From: Spirometra erinaceieuropaei
Lineage: Eukaryota; Platyhelminthes; Cestoda; Diphyllobothriidea; Diphyllobothriidae
DNA: 64,000 nt
Direction of reading: 5' to 3'
Assembly (NCBI GenBank): GCA_902702965.1
Contig: CACRXP010000153.1
Span: forward strand, 98,245-162,244
Shown: piece after piece, positions 23,479 to 34,000 of the stretch
Position numbering within the stretch: the first letter of the stretch is position 1
Layout: each line of letters opens with the position of its first letter
Program-made: the position numbers and the translations under genes
Notes under the pieces: generated by a model
Database searches by the model: none
What the model was told of the DNA's origin: nothing
The model's input: only the letters and a program-made list of their open reading frames with translations

Positions 23479-23620
23479 GCCACGTGCTATAAATACTGCA
23501 CTCCTGGTGCCACAATGACCTTTATCTGCTAATGTCTCTGATGATGGATTCGAGTAAGGATCCGAAACGTCAGGCATATAAAGTTCTTGTTCCGTTGATC
23601 GCATCTTCATCTTCTGAACT
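23479..23620 (+). repeat. Right arm of perfect 142-bp inverted repeat (pLTR)
   Basis: Exact reverse complement of 23099-23240. It holds 'gctataaatact' (TATA-like) at 23487 and the hammerhead at 23532-23577. Absence of any mismatch contrasts with the heavy decay of other pLTRs in the window. Confidence 0.9.
23532..23577 (+). ncRNA. Hammerhead ribozyme motif, minimal PLE type
   Basis: Stem I pairs AUGUCU with AGGCAU (one G-U). The core CUGAUGA is at 23538-23544. Stem II is GGAUUC / GGAUCC with loop GAGUAA. It is followed by GAAA and the GUC cleavage triplet (23569-23571). Between GAA and the cleavage site there is only ACGU, a self-complementary 4-mer, so stem III can only form between two molecules. 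Small hammerheads with vestigial stem III, active as dimers, are known from Penelope-like elements. One extra U sits between the core and stem II. The copy at 59495-59536 changes both stems with compensating bases, which supports the fold. Confidence 0.75.
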
Positions 23621-24621
23621 GCTACCTGGAACTCGCTTGTTCGCTTCTATAAGCTGTTTCATAAGTGTTTTCGATTGGGGTGGATGCACCCGAAAATCAT
23701 CCTTCATTTTAACTTGCCGGGATTTTGTTATTACTAGTTGTACTTCTTAACGTTTAATTGGGGTAGTCGATCGAAATTTTTTTTCCTAACACACAAGTTA
23801 AGTCTCCGTAACGTCTTCGAAATCGACTGACTTAAAGACCTGGGAATACCGGCACCATTACTGTGAAACACATTGTCCCAGTATTGCACAGGACATTATT
23901 TATTTTTCCAATGGGGTTGGCGAAATTTCTATAAATATGATCCAAGATAGCAGGGAATTTTTAGAGATTGTAGTCGCCGCCAAGAGACAGTCAGCCAAAG
24001 AAGTGGAAGAGAAGTTGTAGGAACGTACTTAATTCACATAAAAGTGGTCATTATTTCGGTTCAGATGCTTCCCGCCACTTTAGTCTTTATAAACAGTCCA
24101 TTTGCAGTTGTTCAACTATTTGTACCGTTTGAATACTAATATTATTAGTACCGAAGTTTTAAACTGACGATGACCCATGATTATGAGTCGGTGTACGTAT
24201 AGGCCCCTGACGTCTTCGGATATATTTTAACACGGTTCATTGCATTTCCATGCGTAAAATAATTATTTGGTGTGATAAATCAATAATAGAAAACTAAGCT
24301 CTTGCAAATCAACCACGATTTGCATCCCATAGCGGTATGCGCTTCCCTTGAAACTGTTATTTGCAGAATGTTGTTTCTATATAAATGGTAAGGCTATGCT
24401 TCTTTACTGGCATTGACCTTTACATTCTATGTATATTATGGAAGACAGGATTGTGTGCATCCTTAATGCTCTTGTGCATTTATACCACATTATGTCCTAA
24501 ATGTTTCCGCACAAACAGTTTGCAGGTTGTTGCATTGTTAATGAGTACATCTGGTGTTTGCTAATCAATAAGCATTTTACAATAACATCTGTCATAATTT
24601 CACAAAGCGCTTTATTGCTAG

Positions 24622-25294
24622 AAATACCAAAATGTCCTCAAAATGACGTCGGCATTAGCCTCAGTGAAGCCGAGGAATGCCTCGTACGACAATTGTTTCA
24701 CCTCCGTTTTGAAAACGCGCATGTGATTGGGAAAACGCGTACGGATGTCAAAAAAATAATAAATCGAACATCCTCACTTTTCGACTGAACGTTCTTGAGA
24801 GACATATCACCTGCAAGTTATGTGCAATACATATGCTTAACTCTAATTCCTAAATTTAGGGTTCATATATTGCGATAGGTAAGGCATATATAATGTATGG
24901 ATACTTAATGTGTCAGCAATGCTTTAGACAAATTGTTTGCCTGCATATTTCACTCAGATCCTCATTAACGGCACATATTTTTTAAAAACTAGATGCAACA
25001 TTGTAACGAATGCGATAACCAGTACAGTAACCCCGGAAATGTTCCGTTCAGTCTACGTGACTTAGCATTAGAGGCAACGACGAATTTACTTATAGGAAAG
25101 ACGAAAACCGTTCACCAAATATGAATTGACTGTCCTCCCTCGATATTTGCAGGGTATTTGCAAAAGGCATAATTCGCCCTTATGCATCCACCAATGGCGT
25201 TTTATTAGATTTGTTAAGAATGAATGCCAGGGGATTCTATGCGTATCTTGAACGAGCTATTTTGGACGGTGAGACCACAGATTGTCATCAGTGA
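24622..25294 (+). pseudogene. Secreted-protein family, locus 3 (Cys codon to TGA)
   Basis: Exon 2 (24622-24878) has the exact family length of 257 nt and reads IPKCPQNDVGISLSEAEECL to NRTSSLFD. It then has TGA where the paralogues have TGC (the Cys of FxCTF), then TFLRDISPASYVQYICL. The last codon before the GTAAGG donor is TAG. The last exon (24993-25294, 302 nt) lacks one base after LRDLALEATTN. After this shift it again reads clearly: YASTNGVLLDLLRMNARGFY, LERAILD and TTDCHQ-stop. Exon 1 is uncertain. A possible remnant at 24501-24545 reads AGCCIVNE and runs into a GTAC. The nonsense codons and the frameshift make it a pseudogene, closest in sequence to locus 2, which is 2.4 kb upstream. 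That points to a local duplication. Confidence 0.75.
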
Positions 25295-26573
25295 CTTTTG
25301 GCATATCAAAATAGCGATAAATATGAAATAGAGCCTTTTGCATTGTTGAATAAATGTGATTTCCGCTGAACATTCACCTTCCATATGAATATGTTTAAAA
25401 AAGATTTATATGTCTTCATTAGAGACTGGACAGCATAATCAAGGATTCGGTCTTTAAGAGTGAATGTTTGGAATCTAAGAAATGTTTGGAAAATAGTGGA
25501 ACCAGCTGACCACTGTTCGTTATTGCACGCCTAGTATTTATGTACCATTTTTTCCCCTGGTCAGGATGCCTTCGTGGGCGTTAAGCATTATATGTTTCCA
25601 ATCAGAGCAACGTCGGCATTTTGGATGCCTTTGCGAACTACTGAGATAGTGCCTAAATAAAAGGTCCTAAGATATTGAAACCTTTAAAATAGCTCAGATT
25701 GGCTCAATAAGCACATTGTAGGAATTATGCTTGTAATAACGGGGACTGGTTGGAGAGTGCTCACTTATTTCTTCACCGATACAACAATGTAGTCGCAATA
25801 AAGGATAAAACTCGTGAAATAATATCTTTCCTATGCACATTTCTCAAAATGCTAGGCACTTGCTAGAACGTTTCTGGAAGTCCCTGTCGTGGAGTTAGCT
25901 AAAGTATAAAAGAGGTCTATCCCTCTGTTTTGGTCCCTGTATGAAGACGGCGACATTTTTCGCAAATGGCACCGACGCTCCATCTTCGTGTTTGGCGACG
26001 TTGCAATATTGCCGTCGAACTTTGCAAACATTTGAGCAAGCAGGAAGCATCCTACAAAATGTAGGTTAGGAAAAACAAGGGATTTCTTACAAAAAGGCTG
26101 TCGGACAGGAAAATATGTTGCGGCGAGCCGGGAATATGTTTGTTTATAGGAAAAGGACTTGGTTTTTATGATGCGAAAATGTTAGATTATGCAGCAAGAA
26201 ACCGCACAATGATTAGGCATACCATCAGTTTACGTGAGCAAAATAGGAACCGTTTGTCTTAGACCAGCTGCTAAAACGTCTTTGTGAGCATGGTGTAATA
26301 AGCGTTTGTTGATACATAGTACTTGGTTGCCTTAAAGTAGGTTGTTCCACCACAGATTATCACCCAACTGCCTTTTTTCGCATATAGTGTTCAGTCCGCT
26401 ATCTTGCTTAACTTGAAGGCCATCTCCTTCTACTTAATATTGTATTGTGTTTCGAAAATAAATACTACGAGCTCCGTTATGCATGGACGTCTACTATCTT
26501 TAATACCCAACAATTAACATTGCATCTATAAATTGTTCCAAATTGTGAACTGTACCATTTACAGTGCGTCCCC
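25295..26573. other. No recognisable gene
   Basis: AT-rich spacer. An AATAAA near 25349, 55 nt past the locus 3 stop, could be the old polyadenylation signal of that copy. Confidence 0.35.
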
Positions 26574-27546
26574 GATTTCAGGAAACGTTGATCAAAATTC
26601 TGGAATGCGTTTCCGATTAGGAAGGATTAATCAAATGGGGTTGCTATACTAATTATCAAGCAGCAGATCCTTATTAAAATTATGAAATTCCAGGATGTCG
26701 GCTTTGGAATGCACTTCGTCTTGATCTCCTGCAGAAACCACGCTCGGTATAAAATGACCACTTATATAACGTGCATTTTTCTTATTAATTTTCAATGGTC
26801 TTATTAATTCAAGTATATTTTATTGAGAATTTGCACAAAAATATGCGTTCTTTTGCTCATTGGGAAGGAAATTACACCGCCTTCATAGGTTATGCCCGAA
26901 AAAAGTGTGCATTTGGGTTTTAAACTGCTTTCCCAATTCCCAAATAATTTTGAGCCCGGTCTGCCATTGCATAAGCATTTAACAATTTTCGTCACAAGAT
27001 GCATACTTTCAGCGTAAGGAAAATCATATATACCCCTAAAGCTTTAAGTAGATACCACATAGAGGCCATGACATTTTTAAGTAGATCCGGACTGTGTTGT
27101 CCATTTCATGAGGAGCATAAGTAAATGGGCATGTGCGGACTTGCATGCATGGTCATCGCACGGTTTTAAAAAATCTCAGCATTAAACACTGTTTTAGTAC
27201 CTTAATACACATTTTGTTCGGGCATAACAAATGAAAACCAGGTGACATTCTTCCAAATAAGCAAAACGATGCATATTTTACGCATGTTCTCAATAAAATA
27301 TATTTGAATTTATAAGACAATCGAAAATCAATAGGACAAATGCATGCTCCATAAGTAGTCACTTTTTACTGAATGTGGTTTCTGTTGGAGGTCAAAACAA
27401 AGTGCTTTCAAAAGTTGACATCGTGGCATGTCCGAAATGTTATAGGGTTATGCTGCATGAAAATCAGTACAATAACCTCATTTAAGTAATTCTTCCTAAT
27501 GGGAAACGCATTCCAGAATTTTGGCCAATGTTTTGGCAAAGCTTTG
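26574..27546. mobile_element. Candidate non-autonomous element with ~95-bp terminal inverted repeats
   Basis: The left end (26574-26669) and the reverse complement of the right end (27452-27546) match over about 95 nt. The core 'aaaattctggaatgcgtttcc' (split here for length: aaaattctgg, aatgcgtttcc) and '(g/c)attaggaag(g/a)atta' are almost identical and the outer parts are more diverged. The internal ~780 bp is AT-rich with no coherent protein. It could be a long-TIR or foldback DNA element, or an old palindrome. No target-site duplication was established. Confidence 0.5.
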
Positions 27547-29241
27547 GTCAATGTCGTGCCGATGGGATTACCGACTGCTCGTCGATCTGTTAATTTTACC
27601 TGTCTGATAAGTCGTTATGGTGCTCAATAAGATAGTCAACTTGATGCGTCCCTTCCTTTTACTGTTTCACATACGTTCCTGTATCGTCTGTTTTTTCTGC
27701 CGAATGCAGGCAGCATTTGGAAGACCACAATAGTATTTGTTCAGAATGTGTGTATTGTATCCTTTTTGTTATGGCCTGGCACAAGTGTATGAAAAGCTGA
27801 TGTTTTCAATAAACATCATGTTACGAACTATAATTATCTATGCAGGCCGTCTAATTGCGATGCCGATCGAGTGTGTATGAAACCAGATATCATCTAGCTG
27901 GATCACCTGTTGCAAATAAAGATGACGTGCAGATCATACATCTGCAAGACAGTCCAGAGAGGAAACTGGCGCTGACGGGAGCATTCTGTGCAGACAATAA
28001 AACTTTATCGCAATTACCTCCTCAGTTCTCTGTTTATGTCTTACCTGCGGGGCGGATTAAAAGCACAATTCCGCTAAAGTCCTTTATCACACCGACATCT
28101 GCTATTCTGCATTAAGCGCTTTTTGACCGGATGAAGAATCTATAATGCCTTTGAGAAAAACGGCCCTAGGGACATGCTTTGCAATTCCCTGCGACGTTCA
28201 GATTTCTCTAACTAGAAGCTCGATATTAAGAGTAGGCTCTGTCATTTTTCACAGGATTTATTGAATTAAAAAGTTTGGCCACGCTGCGGCTGAAAGTTGG
28301 CGTTTCCAATATTGATGTCGTGGACTTCGGTATTTTGGAAAGACAAGCCCCCGTTATCGCCAATATCGCGGTATATATGGTAAGACAGGGCACCTTTAAA
28401 ATCTGAGGTCTAGCTTTACCTTCGACGACCGTTTTGTTTGCGGCAACGAGAATGACCTTTATTATCTACTAGTTTGGGTGTTATGGCCTTCGTTATGCAT
28501 TGTTAATATCGTCTTTATTCCTCATTTTCTGTCGCCCAGCAGATTGTGGTTCATTCGGATTACCGCCCCTTGACTGCCTTCAGTATTACTGTGCGTTTTA
28601 ATGAGTATTAGAACTGTATAACATTTCTTATTTATGACAGAGGTAAAGTTTTTTTTATTTAATTGGACTTTATTAGATGCTATCTGACCATGGGCAACAA
28701 CTGAGTTGCAGTGACACATTTGCCTTCACCCATACAGAATTTCCAAGAAATTCTAATTCTAATTAACGCGTAGTTGACGATAGCTATTATGTTCTCAAGG
28801 CAGATTTGTAGGCATATGCACGACAACTCCCAAAGTCAGTTGGCCGATTGTGTATGCGTTATGCATGCTGATCCCAAACACTCACCGAAGTATAGCAAAA
28901 CAAAGCTAGCCTGTTTGTCCGTCCGAGAGCGTACGCGCCATTCGCTTCTCCATTCGGTATCGGGAAATAAACTGACAATGTTTACTTATGTTTGTTTTAA
29001 CAAAAGATAATCGTACTCACAGGTGCCGGTCTGGTGAAGTAATAACAGCAGTGCAGCGATTGTCGCGAATCTCAGCAGGACTGCTTGTTCACGATCATAG
29101 AAATGCTTTCTTAGTTCCGTCTCATTTGAAGTGACGACAAAAAACTACTGTACGCTAGCTGGATCGTAAACTGGAGGCTTAACTGCATTCAGAATTAGAT
29201 GAGATATTAAAAGAATTTCGAAGTCTCTTAAGCACATCACT
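27547..29241. other. No recognisable gene
   Basis: Contains a + strand frame at 27855-28115 (86 codons) and several shorter ones. I recognise none of them. Confidence 0.4.
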
Positions 29242-29874
29242 GTGAAAAACAAACTCAACGTAATTAATTCCTCGGGCATTCGGAAACCAGGTTTATCGCA
29301 AAGAACATCGCCAAACGACCCATCAAAGCCGCCACACCGACCGCCGAAAAAAAACTGTGTTCCTCAAAACATTTTTCAAGGTGACGCTGCGAGCAAAGTC
29401 CTGAGGAGATGCCTTGATCAAGCTGTCTTGAGAACCTTCCCAGCAGTAAGTGCTCAAATATCATTCTCTGCTTACCCTATTTTATGCGGAGAAGGTAAGC
29501 ATAAGTTGCCAAAGCAGACCACCTCGATGTGCATATATTCCTTCACCTGTTCCAGTGGAGCAGGCTATATGTGTCGCATGGGCCGGCGCTTGTTCAAAAG
29601 AATACGGGGACACCTCCCGTCATGGCTGGAAAATGGCGAAAAGAGGAGCATGAGCAGCGCCATTCTCGCTCATCGTGTCGGTTCCGGGCATCGCGTGGAT
29701 CCCAATAAAGTTTTTCGTGTGATTTATGTAGTCCCATTGACCTACCCTAAGCTACTTGGCCAGCGCCTGTTAGCGACAGCGGAAGCGGCCGTCATTAGGC
29801 TACAAAACCCAACCATGTGCGTACAGAAGATCCACGTTCAGGCTCTGAGCCTACAGTGTTCGAAGGTCGACTAA
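29242..29874 (+). pseudogene. PLE-B 3' end: RT connector and GIY-YIG endonuclease, open frame
   Basis: A 210-codon open frame. It begins at GTG, so the start is not a real initiator and the element is 5'-truncated. Residues about 40-82 (IFQGDAASKVLRRCLD, then TFPAVSAQISFSAYPILC) form the connector before the nuclease. Residues 97-103 (CIYSFTC) are the GIY strand, 108-117 (GYMCRMGRRL) the YIG loop, and 144-153 (HRVGSGHRVD) and 178-182 (ATAEA) are later conserved blocks. The YIG glycine is Cys, so activity is doubtful. The same lineage occurs at 10894-11440 (-), 44495-45250 (-) and 63318-63842 (-). A pyrimidine-rich tract follows the stop. Confidence 0.8.
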
Positions 29875-29879
29875 TGCTG

Positions 29880-29975
29880 CAACTGTTCCCGCGTCCCTTC
29901 CTCTCTCACTCCGCCCCTGACAGTAACTGCCATAACCCCCTCCCCTCCCCCGCATTCCCCCACTCTGCCTGTGTT
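29880..29975 (+). repeat. C/T-rich tract after PLE-B stop
   Basis: Strongly pyrimidine-rich, with runs such as 'cccctcccctcccccgc', directly downstream of the PLE-B reading frame. It is probably part of the element's 3' untranslated region. Confidence 0.5.
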
Positions 29976-30867
29976 TCGGGGAGAACTTTTATCGATTTCT
30001 CTTATCGCTGATATGTTTTACGTCGACCTCTTTCCCATATAACTGTCCTGGCCCGCCGAGGGTTTAATGAAAGCTACGTATACACTCCACCTCATCTTAT
30101 TTACAAACTTGTCGAATTTGTAATAGACTCAAAGAACAACTATATTAGTTCTTTGTACTTGATCCCATATCTTATAGGACATCGCTATGTAAGCAGTTAT
30201 CCTACTTTACTCTGTTCGATTTTTAATTCGAGATACTTTGATAGACGAAAGACTTCCGTAGAAGAAATCAGTTATTCGACACTTACTGTCATCTAAAACA
30301 AATAAACAAATAAACAGCTTCACTAGCCTTCTGTTACTTATTTATCTACACCTTGACGAATTAGGGGGATTCGAGACCTATTTACGAAAATGGAAAAACA
30401 AAACACCCTAGCAGTAAAACATCGGGCATTAGTATCCCCTGAACAATCAGCTGAGTGTTTTAAGAAACAAATGAATAATAAACGACAGTCAGTACCACGA
30501 AATATAATTGATGAATTAGGACAAGTTTCAACAAATAACAACGAAATAGCAAAGGCATTCAACAAATACTTTTCAACCAACTACACAGTCGATGTTGGAG
30601 TGACTCCCCAACTGACCGAAATGACAGATAACTTATTCACACCAGAATATTTTCCAAAATGACGCGAACATATCCATACTACTTGGGACATATTGAATAA
30701 TATATAAAAATGCAGAATGCCAGTCATATCATAAATTTTAATGGATGATTTAGAACCGTTCCGCCCAAATGACGTCTGGCACTAATTAAATGAATAACCC
30801 GACATCCAGACATCCTCTAATTCCAGACTTTTTTCTTTTTTCAGCGAATATTCCCATGTTGCAATTG

Positions 30868-31046
30868 AAAAGTCAAATTGGCGAACACGCCGACCACGCC
30901 TCGTCATGCGAGTGGCGTGGGAACGATCGATGTTAATTGTCCCGAATCATTTATAAGTCATGTAATTCGCATAACTTAAACTTCATTGTAACCGTTTTGG
31001 CCTGATGAAGAGTTACTGAAAACACGTGTTCGCCAAATTGACTTTT
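30868..31046 (+). mobile_element. Short inverted-repeat element with a hammerhead at its 3' end
   Basis: A perfect 22-nt inverted repeat (30868-30889 and 31025-31046; it includes 'caaattggcgaacacg') encloses about 135 bp. Inside is a GC-rich imperfect hairpin (30894-30920: ccacgcc ... ggcgtgg). At the right end is a hammerhead-like motif whose stem I and stem III lie in the repeat arm. No coding potential. It resembles small non-autonomous hammerhead-bearing retroelements, but its family is unknown to me. Confidence 0.5.
30996..31037 (+). ncRNA. Hammerhead-like motif with palindromic stem III
   Basis: Stem I pairs UUUGGC (30996-31001) with GCCAAA (31032-31037), 6 of 6. The core CUGAUGA is at 31002-31008. 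Stem II is very short (AG/CU around AGUUA). GAA at 31018-31020 is followed by AACACGUGUU (31021-31030), a perfect 10-nt palindrome, and then C as the cleavage residue. A stem III with no loop can only form between two molecules, as in dimeric hammerheads. The weak stem II is the main doubt. Confidence 0.6.
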
Positions 31047-34000
31047 TCTTTTTTATGGTTGATTTTGATTTCTGTCGTCAAAGTCGTATTTCCTAAAGCA
31101 CCGTCTCTACGATCAAAGTGGTCGTTCATTCTCAAAAACTTGTTTATTTACATTTAACATTCTCTCGCAGCTAGGAATGGCTCTTAGTTTTATCTACGAA
31201 TCTACACATTCGTCATTGAGAGGCAATGCACAGCTTCGTGAAATTTGCTTAGGAATCGGCCTCTCATTTTAAAACACTAACCACAGATTCTTACTTCCCT
31301 GAAATAGACTTCTACCCGTTTAGATTTCGGCCTCTCCAAGATGGCATTATATTGTAATAATGATATTATCCGGTCTGCTACGGCAGTACAATAGCTTCCA
31401 AATCAACAGTCTAACAATGAAATCTGCACTATTTCGTCTCCTGTTTATATGCAAAGGATGCACCTTGTTTCAACTAATCCACATTTATTTAATGGGACCT
31501 GTATTAATGGTGATAGTAACTACAATCTGCTCATGAGTTTAGCCTGCGCAGCATAGTTAGCGACCTTAAAATTTATGCACTATCGTCACTTCTTGTTATG
31601 CAAGAGCATACTTGCTGATGGCATGGAGTAAATTCCGACGGCAAAGATAGTAGGCATACCCAATTGGGACCAAATTACATTCACAGTGATGACTCAAAAC
31701 ACATGGCATGAAACACATCTCTCAAATTCCATTTGGAAGTTTACCTAACATCCTTTTGTATCTGCGATAACTTCGGTATCGTATTTCATTTAAAATCCAC
31801 GCGATGGAATTAATTTCTGAGTAACCGTTGTCATATCCAAGATCAGTAATTCTCGGCCGACAAATTTTAACCGTTCGAAATCATAGTTACACCTTTCCGA
31901 TAAGTTCACACAAATCTTTTAAAAATTATGCAGTTTCAAAACGGCGCGTCAGCGTTTTTAAATTGTTCTCGTTTATGGCGTTTATTAGACACCGGCTGCA
32001 GTTTGCGCAAATCTCTCCGTAAACAGCCTTGTCCTCATGTCTTATGCTGACTCCTTTGGCTGTAAAACCAGGCTGTTGAACCCGTACAAATAAACTACTT
32101 GTTTCCGTAAACATCCATATCAAAGTGACGAGTCACAGTCAAAATTCCAGACAGGCTACTCATGCCAGCACTGAAGGATCATTTCTTATCTGGCTAATTG
32201 TGCGTCGTCGCCGTCGAAACTAACTTATCAGACTTGACATGGTGTAGGTGATTGGAAACGGAATTGCATTTTGGAATGTAAAACTTGCATTTCATCCAGC
32301 AGGTCTACTTGAATTGGTATCACACCCTCTTAAGTATTTCCCGGGCGTTCATGACAAAATTAAGCAACCGATTGTCGCGCCTTCTTATAACTTTCGATAA
32401 GGGTGGGAGGAAGATAAAAACGGTACAAATAGAAGTTTGTAAAACTTTTATTTGGACTCCCGTACGTCGAGCAACAAACATACCTTCAGGCCACGTATTC
32501 ACTTACATTGATAAAAATAACTATAAAATACATTTGACAGTATGTTTTCTGACCAAACCATCTCTCCTTACACGAAACCGTATTTTCTCCATCAGAGCTA
32601 CATGCAATTACCCAGCAGTTGGCTTCTTCATAGTTTGATAAAGTGAGTATTCTTCTCAACTGAAAACATAAATGCTTTTATTCATACGACGGAATCTGTT
32701 CCATAAAGAAGTTAACTGCTCACAAGGAGAGGACGTTTGCTCATCTTCACTGCATAAGTTTCATTTCTGAAGACTCCTCAGTTTTGTACTGTTGATAATT
32801 CCTGCTGGCACTGTATGGACTCAGCACTCAACATGTTGTGTTGCAGAAAGACGTTGAACTCGCTGACATGCATATAACGAAGCAAAAGGGAAATGACGGC
32901 AATTAATTTCATTCTTTTGTAAACTTCAAATGTCTTCTTATTTTATAGAACACAGTGGATTACATAGCTAACTATATGATTTGACAGACTGTTGGGCTTT
33001 GTCGGAACAATGACAGACACATCTGTACAAACGTATTGACCTCTTGATATGTAGATCTCAAAGAAATACCGACTAAGCAAAAAATGTTCAGAGTAGTTTT
33101 TGCAAAGGAGACTGACCGTTTAACCCTCCCAAGTCAATAATATCTAGTTTAAAATATCACATAGGATGCAGTAATTCGTGTTGTTCTGAGACTTTGTGGA
33201 ACATTCGCGTTTAGCAAACTTACGTCGGACGTAAAACCATCCTATCTGTGGTTTTAACCGCAGATCCCCGTAACTAGGCACGGCTGATAGGACCTATCTA
33301 GAAACAAAATAATACTTTGGAGTTTACTAGAGTTACGAAGCAAAAACAGGATCTTCTGCAGGAAAAGCGAATACAAAAGTTGAATTGCGAACCATGAGCA
33401 AAGTAAGAAGTAAACAACAGGTGGTGTCTTTAAAAAGAAATTGGCGCTTAGGAGGTAATAGGTAACGCTAAATTGCGGCCGATTGCGCAGATATATTCCC
33501 AAACAGACAAGACCGGTTTCGGAAGTATGCAGGAATACGTTTACTGTATGCAAACACATCTAGACTAAACACAAAATGTCCGTTCACACAAAGTCATGTC
33601 GTGTCGTCCACAAACAGGTTAATTAATTATAGATTGCATTAAATATCACGTCTACAGTGAAGTGAGAATAATATGATGTAAAGATCGCTTGTGTTTGATC
33701 ACAGTCGGCAAGAGGAGAATAGGAAGGTCCCATGATACGCTAATTACCTGCTAAATTAGTCTAAGGGATAGGGCTAATGCTAAGGCCGTGCTTAGGGCCA
33801 GACGCAAGGTTGAAGTAGTGTTGAGGTTGGCTAAGGCCTGAGGTCGGAATAAATGATGCTGTTGGGAGTAAACAGCCTTCCCGGAATTAAGCGCAACATC
33901 ACTGGTATTATGGAGCCCGATATCCTATTTCTCGCACCCTACCAGGACTTACCTCCCAAAAAAATATATTTTTAACCTGCTCAGTTCGAGTAAACATCAT

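Noticed and set aside
23109..23610. Two open frames with the same first ~44 residues (MKMRSTEQELYMPD...) facing each other
   Set aside because: They are the same non-coding pLTR read from each arm of a perfect inverted repeat and run straight through the hammerhead. Not a gene pair.
24780..24790. Selenocysteine codon in locus 3
   Set aside because: A TAG follows at the exon end and a frameshift in the next exon. A simple pseudogene explains all three.
33254..33559. 101-codon hydrophobic frame on the - strand
   Set aside because: No domain, no splice context and no paralogue. AT-rich sequence readily gives hydrophobic chance frames.
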